Source: Metallyticus violacea
Lineage: Eukaryota > Arthropoda > Insecta > Mantodea > Metallyticidae
Reading direction: 5' to 3'
Length of the DNA stretch: 64,000 nt
NCBI GenBank assembly: GCA_030762175.1
Contig: CM060840.1
Coordinates: forward strand, 44,110,001 to 44,174,000
The notes under the pieces were generated by a model. The model worked only from the letters and a program-made list of their open reading frames with translations, was not told the origin of the DNA and did not search any database. Made by a program: the position numbers and the translations under genes. Of the stretch, positions 12,201 to 22,935 are shown one piece after another (positions within the stretch are counted from its first letter, which is position 1; the number at the start of each line of letters is the position of its first letter).

Positions 12201-15200
12201 CTAAATATTACAGGTAAAAAAAACTCTTAGAAAGGTATGGTATAATATATATGGGTTAGGCCTTAAACATGCATAATTAGATGGGAAAAAACTAAGCACA
12301 GCCAAATTTCTAAGTCATTAAGATTATTACCATTAATGCCTCATGCATTAGCAAAGTTTTAAATCTTATTAATAATGAAAAAACAGTATAACATTGTCAA
12401 AAATGGCTGCCAGTTCATTGTTTATTTGGTTTATTTAAGGACATTCTTTAACATCTCTGATCATCAGCATTTCATTAATTCCGGGCATGAAAATGTTGAT
12501 AAATTTGGCTCAGAGGCCTCTTCTTTCAAGCTTGAAGTTCTTTTATGCGTCATAAATCTATGACACAGGGGACCCATGGTTTTACCGCCCATAGTTTCCT
12601 TTGAATTTTTAAAACAGAAAAAATCCATCGACCCTGGCCAGGTTTTAATCCACAAACTTGGGTTTACAATGGTTACCACTAGACCACCAGGATCTGGGCC
12701 AACCAGTCCATTGAATGACAATGTAGCATTAACATGGAAATAACTATAATGAACATGCTGTCCTCCAACTATTCTTTTAAATGTATCATAGGTTACATAT
12801 AATAAATAACTAACTCCTGGATTACAGTTAATGCATTGCTTCCCTTAGTTATACGTGAAATGAGTCTTTAACAACTGGTGTGTTTCTTGAAAGACTAAAA
12901 TGTTCAGCAGCAAAGTCTCTGTTGAAAAAGGTAGAAAAGGAAAATGTCTTTAATTACAGACCCATAATTATTTCATGTATATTTTCTAAGGTACTTGAGA
13001 AAATTAATGTACAGCAGGCTTTAACATTAACTTCAAATTTACAATACACTAACGAAATTTTAACTGCATTCAGTTACAGAAAGAACACATGTTGGAGCAA
13101 TATTGTGTGATTTAGCAAAAGTTTTCCATTGTGTTAATCATGAAATTCTCTTGGATAAATTAGCTTTCTATGGAATAAAAATCCAATATTTAAAATGGAT
13201 TATTTCCTACCTTGGCAAATGGAAACAAAAAGTACAGATAAATTGTTTCTTTAAAGGTAAAACCAATGCATCAGAATGAAGAAAAATTAAACATAAGAGT
13301 GTCTCAAGGATCTCTTTTGGACCCTTTTCTTTTTCTGATGTACATAAATGATCTCCAAGAGGAAGGTAATACTGTTATATTTGCAGACGACACAAGCATA
13401 TTGAAAAATGGAAATAGCCTTTATGATTGTACCATTAAATTAAATTTATATCTGTGCTACTTGGGTGTATGGTTAAAAGAAAACAAATATCACTTAATCT
13501 ATTTCAAATAAATGTTATGAAATTCATCATTAACATATGTCCAAATCCCCAATTACTAATAGGAAATTCTAACAGTATACTTTTTCAAACCAAAGATATT
13601 AAATTCCTTGGTATAAGAATTACTAACCATCTGAATTGGAAAGATCACATTGATCTTACCATACCTAAACTTAGCTGTGCATGCTATGAAATGTGCACAT
13701 AATTAACTTTGAATTCAATTAAGACTAAGTAGTTTATTATGCCTACTTCACCTCAATAATGAAATATGGTATCATATTTTGCAGAATCTCAGTTGAAAGT
13801 AAGCATGTCTTCTTATTACTGAAAAAAATCATTTCAATGGTATGGTACACAGTGCAAATATTCATGCAGAAATCTCTTTAAGCAATTACAAATTAACTCT
13901 TCTATTTGAAAATATATTACCCCTCATGAACTTGTATATAAGAAATATGTATAAAACCAAAATATTCATGACAAGAATAGTAGTTAAAAAGCAATTTACA
14001 CAGACTAATTTCAACATCTTACTGCCATAAGCAAGGAGTTTATTATGAATGCATTTTAATATAAAACTCTCTTTACTCTATCCTAAAAGCCTTAATGAAC
14101 CATGGTAAATCCTTCAAATTTTCTCTTAAAAATGCCTGTGTAAAAAGGCTTATTATTCTGTAAAGAGTACAGAATGAGAATACATTATAGTTAGTTCTCG
14201 GAGCATTCAGTGAGTTCATGGAGCAACCACAGAGACCTACAAACATTGAACTTGTCATATACAATTACCACAGTAGTTTTCAATCTGTATTTACAAAAAT
14301 TTATTTGCATCTACACAAATAATTACAATAAAAATAAAAAAGAACACTTAGAACAACTCAACCAACACCAAAACCAGACAAATCAATCATACAAATTTTA
14401 TTACATACATATTTACATTTACATTGATATGTTGTGCAGTATAATATTGTCACTCATATATTCCTTTACAGAATAATAGGCCTTTTTACATAGGTATTTT
14501 CTAAGAGCAGAGTTAAAGGAATTGTCATTGTTTATTAAGGCTTTTAGGCTAGAGAGAAGAGCATTATACACTAAAATGCACTCATTATAAATGCCTTTTT
14601 GATGGCATTAAAGTGCTGAAGTTGAGCGATGTAGATTTGCTTTTTGCCTAGTATTCTTGTCATGTATATTTTGATTTTGAACAAATTTTTGTTTATTTCT
14701 TAAATAAAAGTTCATGAGGGATAAAATATATTTGCAAGGAAGAGTTAAAATTTCAAATTTTCTAAAGAGGTTTCAGCATGAATGTTTGCTATGTGTACCA
14801 GCGATTATTCATATGACTTTTTTCTGTAACAGGAAGGCATGTTCACTTTTAACTGAGTTTCCCCAAAATATTAGACCGTAATCATTGATATAATGATTCA
14901 AAAACACAGTACTGATTTTATATCAATATATATTTAGGCATGTATAAATATATACTGTTTCTTGTATATGAGGAAGATAGTTTACTATTGGAATCATCGT
15001 TAATTTGAAATCTAATATGTGGGCAAGTCTTTATGACTGTTTCATGAGCTCATGAAATGCTCTAGGAACTAAACCAAACTAACCTATGGAATTGCTTGGA
15101 GTAATTTTACAAGGCTGTAATAATAAAGTGATGTGCATAACTAAATTTGGAATTTTAATGTGCTATTTTCTAGGGCTGCTTATCATTATGTATTCTACAA

Positions 15201-16226
15201 ATTAGAAAGAAATTACATCACTATTGATGTAGCGCAGACAAAATATGTCACAAAATATGTAGTAAGCCCAGTCTCACTACTAGTATTTGAAGAAAGTTTT
15301 AAAGTCTAAACTAATTCAAGAAATATAATTTGGCTATTGACAACATAAACAGTGACTGGAAATATTCTGGCACATGAAATCACTAGTCACAATAATGACC
15401 AATAACTTAACCTAACTTTTTCCATAATGAAATAAAAACTCTACCGTTTCCCAGAGATAGATGAAACTGAATATATCACATCAAATCATTCTTTACTACC
15501 CGCCAAACATTATGCTTATACAACTGTGGCTTTAATTCTAAGAATATCTATAAAATGTCACCCCTAACCTCACTAACCTTAATAATACCATGTAAATAGA
15601 ACCAATATCGTTTATATACTATTGTAATCCAACAGGATTAAAAATAATAAAATGCTCACATTTTAATTTCCATTTGGTGCAAAATACATAACATTATCAA
15701 ACATTAATGACAGCTCTGCGTGCAATACACAGATCATTTTGTTTACACTTTATTCATAACAATAGTACATTATGGTTTTACTTTACTTTCCTATGTCTAT
15801 TAATGTTCTATTGTGCTATGATAATTACCTTTGCCTTCTTCCTGCGACTCATTCTTCGGCCTTCTTCTTGAGCGTTTAAGGTAACTCCAGCTTTACAGTC
15901 CTCCTCAAGCGTGCATGGAGATGGACGCTTAAGGCACACATTGGGCACTGGTTTGGGAACAACGTCCTCCTTCGGAGATGCAGAATTCATTTCTGCACGC
16001 GATAAATTCTAAAAAAAAATTCAAGATCTTTCTAAAGTATGATTGCATAAAAAAAGAAAATTTAATGACTTGAGAAAGAGTAAATAAATCCAAGTTAATC
16101 CGGCATTACTTTGAAAGCCCTCTTCTATTCTTCCATAGCCTTCTAATTTTTTCGGTCAGAAATGCCAACAGTTTCAAAATGAAATTACCATGAATGAACA
16201 TCGAAAATTACCGCACCCTGTGGCAT
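166..16226 (-). CDS. Lsd1: Lysine-specific histone demethylase 1 (LSD1/KDM1A), 5' part of the gene, partial
   Basis: LSD1 is an FAD-dependent nuclear amine oxidase that removes methyl groups from mono- and dimethylated histone H3 lysine 4, usually within CoREST-type complexes. The exons seen here encode a basic stretch ([12 protein letters not shown]) running straight into VEYREMEEK, as in animal LSD1. An acidic and proline-rich linker follows, then the start of the SWIRM domain ([33 protein letters not shown]). Exon lengths of 162 (or 180 plus 15), 262 and 134 bases join in phase with no stop. The catalytic domain is outside the window, beyond position 1. The first SLC22 gene is divergent, its coding start about 7.2 kb away. 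The family assignment is firm because three separate exons match in the right order and phase. The exact start codon is uncertain: ATG at 15990, or ATG at 16226 through a small first exon. Confidence 0.93.
1599..1720. repeat. Degenerate tandem repeat, about 34-base unit
   Basis: Three decayed copies of a unit starting GAGTCACGAGAGACACA and containing AGGAGGATTCA begin at 1599, 1633 and 1667. A second, looser repeat of the type AAGTCATTCGAA follows to about 1840. The polypurine character and a later AATAAA-containing stretch near 1905 would suit part of an LTR, but no paired LTR is visible. Confidence 0.5.
2210..2530 (+). mobile_element. LINE endonuclease-domain fragment
   Basis: The translation contains [17 protein letters not shown], matching the DFNAR(I/V)G motif of apurinic-type endonucleases in non-LTR retrotransposons. 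In a neighbouring frame follows [15 protein letters not shown], the next conserved block. Frameshifts and stops show it is dead. Confidence 0.65.
3656..3727. repeat. Two tandem 36-base units
   Basis: Units 3656-3691 and 3692-3727 both begin ATAGTAAA and end TAATCAGAAA with a few differences between them; a third copy breaks off after 3727. The surrounding 3400-4700 is strikingly purine-rich on this strand. It has several short open frames but no family I can name, and may be very old LINE sequence. Confidence 0.6.
5060..5480 (-). mobile_element. Penelope-like retroelement, N-terminal reverse-transcriptase segment, inverted
   Basis: Read on the minus strand this gives [15 protein letters not shown] followed by a [15 protein letters not shown] stretch. 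That is the conserved segment before the RT fingers in Penelope-like elements. Upstream lies a charged N-terminal region with a stop and a frameshift. The remaining RT segment lies immediately to the right on the opposite strand. Confidence 0.7.
5514..6208 (+). mobile_element. Penelope-like retroelement, C-terminal reverse-transcriptase segment
   Basis: The frame from about 5514 reads [17 protein letters not shown], the G-x-x-M-G-S-P-L motif of Penelope-type RTs (here M-R-S). It continues through [18 protein letters not shown] and a C-terminal thumb region to a stop at 6042. The catalytic YxDD box is damaged: RYVED appears in another frame near 5612-5630, so an indel and a substitution broke it. 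The coding sequence is interrupted after 6208 by a SINE. Confidence 0.75.
6209..6511 (-). mobile_element. tRNA-derived SINE (family A), full length, inserted in the Penelope-like element
   Basis: On the minus strand the head is tRNA-like: a box A (TGGTGTAGTGG type) and a box B GGTTCAAACCC. A body of about 200 bases and an A-rich tail (AATCAATC then A run) follow. An 11-base target duplication GGAAAATTCAG flanks it at 6198-6208 and 6512-6522. Confidence 0.9.
6523..6870 (+). mobile_element. Penelope-like retroelement, GIY-YIG endonuclease domain
   Basis: Downstream of the SINE the frame continues with [20 protein letters not shown] and [13 protein letters not shown]. This is the GIY-YIG nuclease fold that follows RT in Penelope-like elements, and the IG of the second motif is present. 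A stop interrupts it at 6663, after which the same protein continues ([11 protein letters not shown]) to about 6867. Together with 5514-6208 this is one element split by the SINE. Confidence 0.78.
6903..6923 (+). other. Possible degraded hammerhead ribozyme core of the Penelope-like element
   Basis: TGAGCGA, then a 3-base stem GTG/CAC around CCT, then GAAAC. This resembles a hammerhead core (CTGATGA, stem II, GAAA) with substitutions in the first box. It lies just 3' of the GIY-YIG region, where Penelope-like elements often carry hammerheads. Stem I and stem III pairing could not be shown. Confidence 0.25.
7950..8240 (+). mobile_element. Second Penelope-like fragment, end of the GIY-YIG domain
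   Basis: The protein [35 protein letters not shown] and KFITFPSEQ matches the C-terminal half of the nuclease region at 6620-6860 position by position. It is a separate, 5'-truncated copy of the same or a close family, in the same orientation. Confidence 0.72.
9279..9383. repeat. 105-base imperfect hairpin in an LSD1 intron
   Basis: The arms begin and end with a perfect 12-base inverted match (GAATGTTAAAAT at 9279-9290, its complement at 9372-9383). The inner arms match over some 33 bases with few mismatches, down to the palindrome ACAAAATATTTTGT at 9321-9334. An internal asymmetric bulge separates outer and inner arms. It could be a short fold-back element or a hairpin RNA precursor. Confidence 0.75.
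9587..9848 (-). CDS. Lsd1: LSD1 linker exon (acidic, proline-rich)
   Basis: The acceptor is TTGTTCAAG and the donor is ACCG|GTAAGT. The 262 bases give 87 codons plus one base (phase 1). The exon begins VEYREMEEK, a conserved LSD1 motif right after the basic nuclear-localisation-like stretch. It continues through a low-complexity linker rich in Pro, Glu, Lys and Ala and ends DSEQDDPT. This segment is disordered in known LSD1 proteins and varies in sequence, so only its two ends are recognisable. Confidence 0.92.
12421..12702 (-). mobile_element. tRNA-derived SINE (family A), diverged copy
   Basis: The same body as the copy at 6209, with tRNA-like head at the right and A-rich tail at the left. 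It is flanked by CCAGTTCATTG (12410-12420) and CCAGTCCATTG (12703-12713), a target duplication with one mismatch. More diverged than the other copies, so probably older. Confidence 0.85.
12860..14190 (+). mobile_element. Non-LTR retrotransposon (jockey/CR1-like) reverse-transcriptase remnant
   Basis: Successive frames give [43 protein letters not shown] (the catalytic F-A-D-D box) and [19 protein letters not shown], then a C-terminal CVKRL-type end near 14150. Order and spacing are those of a LINE RT, but stops and frameshifts separate every block, so this is a pseudogene. Confidence 0.82.
14450..14970 (-). mobile_element. Non-LTR retrotransposon C-terminal fragment, opposite orientation
   Basis: The minus strand reads [31 protein letters not shown] and, after a stop, [19 protein letters not shown]. 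The last block is the end of the same kind of RT protein as at 12860. The two fragments face each other tail to tail with about 260 bases between. Confidence 0.7.
15829..15990 (-). CDS. Lsd1: LSD1 N-terminal exon (as read from the ATG at 15990)
   Basis: Fifty-four codons from MNSASPKED to SRRKKAK, donor AAG|GTAATT, phase 0. The terminal basic cluster [12 protein letters not shown] matches the nuclear-localisation region just before VEYRE in animal LSD1. A strong acceptor (nine T then AG) lies just upstream, and the frame stays open from it through six codons to this ATG. The exon could therefore start at 16008 as an internal exon of 180 bases, in which case this ATG is not the initiator. Confidence 0.88.
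16212..16226 (-). CDS. Lsd1: Possible 15-base first coding exon of LSD1
   Basis: Upstream of the putative acceptor at 16009-16010 the minus strand reads ATG CCA CAG GGT GCG followed by GTAATT. This gives five codons (MPQGA) ending in phase 0 with a usable donor. Splicing over about 200 bases to 16008 gives an open frame [17 protein letters not shown]. The frame above this ATG reaches a stop without another ATG, and a TATATAA-like string lies some 50 bases upstream. This is inference from splice signals only; no homology supports so short an exon. Confidence 0.35.
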
Positions 16227-16444
16227 TTGCACTCGAACTTCACTTAATAACACAAAATATAACTAGTCATAGCATTATATAATTTTCCATATCAATATAC
16301 TAATTATATTACGAAAATTTCCAGTATATTTCCAGATTTTACATAGGCTTTAGTTTTCGGGCCCCAAGATGGTGATGTACTAACGAGCGGGCTATCCTTG
16401 TTTGACTACAACAGCAATACACCAAATATCTTTTGACAATACAA

Positions 16445-16491
<47 letters not shown>
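16445..16491. repeat. (ATT)n microsatellite
   Basis: Uninterrupted ATT repeat, about 15 units, some 220 bases upstream of the proposed LSD1 first exon. Confidence 0.97.
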
Positions 16492-16492
<1 letters not shown>

Positions 16493-17238
16493 AATCATCA
16501 TTAAATTAATAAACTTACAAGTCTAAAACAGTCAGTTAAACATACAAATGGATAGATACATGAAAGAAATTTCAGCAATAAACAACGGTTACAAATTTCT
16601 CTTTACACAATTTTAACAGAAGAAACTCCATATTTACACTTAGTTTTTCATATTCTCATGTTATTCTGCCTAATTCAAAATAAAATGTTTAAAAATCAAT
16701 ATAAATTAGACAATCGCAGATGAACGTAACATAATATTCCGGAATAAAACAAAAACAACGACATGTAAAAATAGAAGAATTATAAGGTCAAATATTGTAA
16801 TAGGAGTCAAGAACATAGATATAGTTAATAAATTTAAATACATCAGCTATAAGTCCAATGAAAAAAAGAAATAAAGGGAAAATGAGAGAAAGAAACAAAT
16901 AAAGAATGAGAACAAGAAAGAAAGATGGAGAGTTTTGGCTGATTAAATGATCTAGTAAAGAAAATCATAAAAAGAAAAAATTATAACATTATATAAAAAA
17001 ATATATTAATTCCTGAATAATTCTATGGCAATTAAAGTAAAGAAATATAAAGAGAGATAAAATCACAATTAATATAAATTAAATTTAAAATTTAAATCAT
17101 GATTAGCTAAATAAGAAAACACTCATAAATGAAATAAGGATATAGCTCAATAGAAACATATATTCCTTAAATAGCAATATATATATATAAAAGAATAAAT
17201 GTGTGAAACACTGTCAAGTCGGTTTAAAATTACAAACC

Positions 17239-17239
<1 letters not shown>

Positions 17240-17285
<46 letters not shown>
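17240..17285. repeat. (AAT)n microsatellite
   Basis: Uninterrupted AAT repeat, about 15 units. Confidence 0.97.
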
Positions 17286-17286
<1 letters not shown>

Positions 17287-18024
17287 CATCAGCAAAAAAA
17301 AACTTGAGTCCAAATCATGGTTGGTCATTTTAAAAAATCTTGTTTCAGAATTATTTTTGAAGGTATTAATATTTTATTTTTTATAATGTATTTATAATAA
17401 CCAAATTGTTAAAAAAAAAAACTGTGATAGAGGGCTGCTCCAGTTTGCGCTTGGGCAGTGGTGCAATATCATCTTCAAAATAAGTCTTTCAAATAATTAA
17501 TTAGCCCCAAGATGTTTATAGCAAACAATATACATTTGCATCTATGTTTCCATATACTGCTTATTAAGTAGTTTTATCATTTTAACAAAAGGTGCTACAA
17601 GTACGGTGCATCTTAGTATCTCAAAAGTATGTAACAGTTCTTCCGTTCTTCAGTTCTTCCCCCCACCCTGAAATATTATTATAATGTATATTTTAGTAAA
17701 CCCAATCATCTTTTTGCATTATAATTAGTAATATAAATATTATGTATATATGTGTGCCATTAGCATTAACTTCAATGTAAGAATAATTAGAAAGAAATCC
17801 GAGAGTCCCCGTTTTTTAAAGGGTTGCCGTTGCAAGGGTAATAAACCGATGGACTTTCAAATCCGCTTGGGGCTTTGACACCAACAGGTGTTGTATTATT
17901 AGCCTTTAAACCAGCCAATGCCAAAAAAAAAAAAAAAATCTTATAATTGTCAAAAATAGCAAATGGTAAGTAGGGCAGGTGAATTAAACCAGCCAATGGT
18001 AAATGTATGTTTGAACTTTTAAAG

Positions 18025-18088
18025 TTATATATATATATATATATATATTTATTTATTTATTTATTGTGTGTGTGTGTGTGTGTGTGTG
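18025..18088. repeat. Compound (AT)n-(TTTA)n-(TG)n microsatellite
   Basis: Three adjoining simple repeats. It abuts the left end of the mariner fragment that begins at about 18089. Confidence 0.97.
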
Positions 18089-18690
18089 CGAGGGTATGTT
18101 CATAAGTTTCCGGCCTCGCCGATTAGGGTCCTTCGCAAAATCTTCCTGGTGTCATACTTTATCTGTTAAGTAAATAACTGCAGATGTAACTTCCGCTCCG
18201 TTGTGTTCATTTTGTAGAAGATTGTGACATGTTCAAAATGGAGTTTCGAGCTGTTATTAAGTTCTTCACAAAAGGACTTACTCCAAATGAAATTAAACAG
18301 CAGCGATGGGCGGTGTATATGGGGAAGCATCCACCTCATCTTCTAACCATAAAAGAATGGGTCAAAGTTTTTCTAATGGATCGAGAAAGCATTGAAGATG
18401 AAGAGCGTGCATGTCGGCCCTTAAGGTGCTCACTCCTGAAAACGCTCTTGTGGAAGGAGAAATGGTGGAAGACCGGCGGACCAAAGTTACAGAAATAGCA
18501 GCAAAGTTGGACCTTTCTAAAACAACAGTCCTTCGAATTATTCATAAACATTTAAAAATGAATAAGGTTAGTAAATATAGGGGCATAGATTTCTTTCCTC
18601 AGTCCAAAAGCAGTCACGAGTCATCTGTTGTCAGGCATTTTTGGAGCTCTGCCGTGGCAACGAGAGAGAAGTTCTGCAAACAATGATTCT
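18089..18690 (+). mobile_element. Truncated mariner-like transposon (5' half)
   Basis: The left end CGAGGGTATGTTCATAAGTT and the adjoining terminal sequence match the ends of the element at 40635. A transposase start follows (MEFRAVIKFFTKGL, then NEIKQ), with the helix-turn-helix segment DRRTKVTEIAAKLDLSKTTV in a shifted frame. The match stops near 18690, before the catalytic domain, so the 3' half is deleted. Confidence 0.8.
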
Positions 18691-19506
18691 TTGAACATCT
18701 CAGTAAGAAATGTTATAAATCAAATACTAATACACGAATGTCCCTTGTTAATTATTTTAACGATTATTTCAGGATGATTAATGTGGAACCAAGGAGCATA
18801 CAGTTTGTGAACTATCAAGTAACCATAGCCGCAAAAGAGAATAACTGCAAAAGTGTCCATTATTTAAATATAATAATAACCGACTATAATTTGAAAATGT
18901 AAACAGACTATTTTTGCGATAAGGAGCCAATGTGGATTAGGATTAATTTAAATGGAAAACCAATAAACAAGTAATGAATTTTAATTACCTAAATGGGCAT
19001 ATATATGGACCTTGAAAGAAATAAGGACATAAAATAAAATTAAAATGATCCAGTTGATGGTGGAAAAATAAAATGGTGGAACAATGAAAATAGCGTCAAT
19101 GCATAAAGATGAAAAAGAGGGGAAAATGAATTCTACAGAGTGATTGCAGTCCCTAAATTCTCTTATGGTTTGGGTTTTAAATATTCGGTAACTACAAAAT
19201 ACGATATAAGAAGAGAATAGAAGTCGCAGAGATGAGAATTTTGAAAGAAGAGGCAGGTTATAAACTATTAAATAAATAAATAAAAGCAATACAATACTCA
19301 AATAAACATATTTTCATTATGGAGCAAAATAAATGAATACCGAAATAACCAGTTTCAACATGTAAATCGAATGTGGATAAATGCTCATATACACTATTTC
19401 TTTACAGACTCAAAAGAACATAGAGATACGGAAAGACAAGATAAAAAGTCGGATACAACAGTAAATTTCTGGAACAGAAATGGATCATAGGTACAAGTCC
19501 TTGATT

Positions 19507-19524
19507 ACGATTATGATGATGATT

Positions 19525-19564
<40 letters not shown>
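19507..19564. repeat. (GAT)n microsatellite
   Basis: Mostly GAT units with a few interruptions at the left end. Confidence 0.95.
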
Positions 19565-19959
19565 GTTACCTTGAAGAAGAAACATTCATACTGTGAGCAT
19601 TCCAGCTTGGATTTAACTGATGCTCATAAAGATTTGAAAGAGTTCTATATACCGGCCCACATTTACGGGGTCTCCAGTAGGAAAGAAGCCAGCTCAATAG
19701 CTCGTTTAGACTTCTTTTCATTTAAATATTCCACATATAAATGTTAATCAGAAGAACGTAGTGGCTGCTGAAATATTTTAGCATAATTTTATAGGTTGGT
19801 GTTTAAACTACAACTGTGAACATGTTCCATCACCATCCCATCCAAAAAAAAGAACAGATATTATGTTACTCGCATAACAAGTGAATGTTGCTTTCCTATT
19901 GAACGTGAGGGTAAGTTCGTGAACATGTACTAGCCAAAATTAGCCCTTTGGATACCAAG

Positions 19960-20540
19960 CAGAAACGTTGGGGGAGCACAGAGAGACAGAGGCAGAGAGA
20001 GACAGAGGGATAGAAAATCGATGAGACTTTTATGGCTTACTTCGTTTGACAGAGGAGTAGCTAGCCTGGTAAACCAGAAGATTGTGAATTGCGCCTCGAG
20101 AATGACGTTTCACCACTTCAGACTTTCATCCAGTGTAGTGGCTCAAGGAGCACTGAAGAACGTGAAGAATGGAGCTTTAAAGGTAAGGATAATTTCTGAA
20201 ACCATTTCTTTTCTAGCATAGCTGTACAGCAGCTTCTTGGGGATTGCACGGTAAATATTTCGTCGTCATCCTTGCCACAATCAACAGCGATCTCAATATC
20301 ACCAATGCCAACCGTTTTCTCTTCTATCAAAGTGGGTCAGACCATTTTTCTCTTTCCCTCATAGGCAATGTCTTCTGTGGTTACATAAATTTTACAACAA
20401 CCAAGGAAGGAAAGGAAATGCCGGGCTTCGATTGGGAATTTGGAAAGGTAATAAAACAATTTGCCCAATTTGTGGGGAAGAAGTGGGCAAAATTCATGTT
20501 CTATATCATTTTTCCGGAATAAAGGAGTGGAAGAATGAGT
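19960..20540. other. GC-richer block with splice-like signals, unassigned
   Basis: More GC-rich than its surroundings. On the plus strand a good donor (TTTAAAG|GTAAGG, near 20180) is followed by a pyrimidine-rich acceptor (TTTCCCTCATAG, near 20365) and a donor (TTTGGAAAG|GTAATA, near 20448). Open frames of 66-92 codons exist on both strands, but none resembles a family I know. It could hold untranslated exons of the SLC22 gene or be an unrecognised repeat. Confidence 0.3.
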
Positions 20541-21769
20541 TAGTTCAAGAAATAGCTTAAGATTAGAAAAGAATTTATGTTAAAATGTATACATATAATT
20601 CTGAAAATAAAATACCTAGGGAAGTTATTTACATATTTGGATTATAATACATAATATATAATTATATAACATATAATAGAACTCATATTTGGAAAATGGC
20701 CAGGGAAAAGAAGCTAGACTCTCTTTGTATTTTCTTATAAAAGTAAAATAACTAGACGAGAAAAATAGATATCTAGTTGAAAAGCATCTCTTTCGTGACA
20801 CTTAAAGTTTTAAATACCTTTTCATATAGGTGGTCTTCATGACTTTCAAAGAAAGAAAAACTCTGCAGTACGCTGTTATATTTGTACATTAAACAAACTC
20901 ATTCAAGACTTCCGAATTATCTTTTATTACTTGGAATCTCTTTCACTACATCCCACTCGAAGTTTTAAGAAACAATTAAGATTTGGTTTAGTCATCGTTT
21001 AAGCTAGTTGTTTCTTTACGGTTAAAGAGGGCTAAAGTCATGCTCCAGAGTGATCTCTTGGCAGATGACATGCTAACAATGCGTTAATTAACGGGGAAGT
21101 TGCATAAACTCGCTAACACAAAAGTTGACAGTAGCCATCCCTACTAGACATAAAATAAACAAGAAGCTAGGTCGCTGCAGTTCAAAACTTCGAAGTGTTT
21201 GTTATGCTTAAGTTGACAACTGAAAGGATTCGTGTCAATTAGTCAATCAGGTGTAGCGTTTGTTTACCTGTAACGCAGTGCTTCTGTTGGAGTGGAAAAT
21301 ATTAGCGCCTGAAGTCTGTACACTTGTGGAGTATCCAGTCTTGGAAGATTGTGTACGAAATCGATCTTTGAGAGTCTGGAAATTTCCAGAGACCTCACTA
21401 TTCCTCCTTCGAGGTAAACTAGTACATTTATTAACAACATAGTTCATATGTACTGATAATTTTTACTGTGTTAAAACTTAATTCAAACTTTGAAGAACGT
21501 TTTATGCTCACACTATCTATAAACGAATTTCCATCTTCCTAAACGTTTAATGAACAAAGCTCATACATTTAAATTATTCTCAATTTTATACACCATTTCA
21601 AAACAAACATTTTAGTTCTTACTATAGGAAAAGCCTGCAACAACATAAATATCCAGTAATAAATTATGCCTTGAAAGTAATGAGTAGATTTTTAAAATTC
21701 TTTAAATAATTGTTGAAAATCAAGATATACACTAAACATATTCAATAACGCCTTAATATTTTTCATTTT

Positions 21770-22470
21770 TAAGAGACTTTGTTGAACAATCTGCCAGAAA
21801 TATAAAGGAATAAGTCTGTTAAATGAGGGAACAAAATTTATTATAAAATTACAGCAAGAGCTCAAAAGATAAAAGATTCTATTAGATTTTAGAAAGGGAA
21901 GACTCTTCATGGATAAAATATTTATTTTAACGCAGTTAATTAAAAAATAGAGAAAGTTTAACAAAAAGCTGAATTTTCTGTGCATCGAATATATAATGTT
22001 GGTAAAGATGCCGCAACTCAAAATAGACTTTATTAAAGAGCTATATGAATGAGGATGAATTTAAAGACAAAAGATGGCAAGATCCTTTCTCGAGATATAA
22101 ATTTACGGGTAAGACAAAGGTACAATTTGTCTTCGTCTCTTTTTAACATATTTTGACGAAGTCTTGAGAGTATGGAAGAGACCGATATATGTATTTAATA
22201 TTAAGGATAACTTTAATATTAGGAGTTTGTGAAAACAATTATGTTTGCAGACGATCAAATTCTCATTTCTGAGAAAGAAAAGTTTCCAAAAGGCTCTTTA
22301 TGAATTGAATCAAGTTATTAAATGTTATACTGTCTAGACTTTTGGAAGGCAAAATAATAGAACAAGTAAAGGAATTTAATTTTTGGGCAGCCACTTATCG
22401 TATCTTGAAGAAAGTGACTTTGAACAAAAAATACAAAAGTTTAATCGAATCTGTAATACCATTGGATTGG
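21770..22470 (+). mobile_element. LINE reverse-transcriptase remnant
   Basis: Translated blocks in order: KYKGISLLN; FRKGRLFMDKIFILTQLI; RQRYNLSSSLFNI; MFADDQILIS (catalytic box); EQVKEFNFLGSHLSYLEE. This is the RT domain of an insect LINE, distinct from the one at 12860. Several frameshifts show it is dead. Confidence 0.8.
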
Positions 22471-22489
22471 ACTAGAATAGATTCATAAG

Positions 22490-22935
22490 GGCGAAAAACA
22501 TTCGGTATACTCCAGTCTTGCTCAAGGGCTAGCCGCTTGTGTCTACCCACTCAATGGGGACACCTCCGGAAGGAAGGAATGGGGCAGAGACACACCGGGA
22601 GGCTAGGATGAGATGGCCCTTAATATTGTTTTCAGTACCGAGCCCCTCAGAAAAGCCGCTTCTACATCAGAAACCTTCCCAAAGCGCAAAGCACTGCACG
22701 TAGTACTGCCCATCTCGCATAGCACTTTCGACCTGTAGCAGAAATAACTAAATGAAATGATATGAAAAAAGTGCAAAATTAGTAGAAAGGAAAGGGCTAT
22801 CTCAGCATTTGTCTAAGCGATCAGGAAGAAAAAAAAACGCAAGGTCAGAGTGGCCAACCCGGGTTTGAACCCGGGGTCTCCTAAATGCGAATGCCAATCG
22901 TTACCTTCAGAGCCACCCAACTCGATGGCTCCAGC
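22490..22935 (-). mobile_element. tRNA-like SINE of another family
   Basis: At the right end, on the minus strand, is a tRNA-like head with box B GGTTCAAACCC and surrounding paired GGG/CCC arms (22855-22925). A body without similarity to family A stretches left. Limits are approximate. Confidence 0.5.

Larger units (their letters stand above)
9849..15828 (-). other. LSD1 intron between the N-terminal and linker exons
   Basis: A 6 kb intron. From 9849 to 12409 and from 14970 to 15828 I see nothing recognisable. The middle holds a SINE and two LINE fragments listed below. Confidence 0.85.

Noticed and set aside
20021..20522. Short open frames of 66 to 92 codons on both strands as genes
   Set aside because: No family resemblance and they overlap each other on opposite strands. 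Kept only as an unassigned block.
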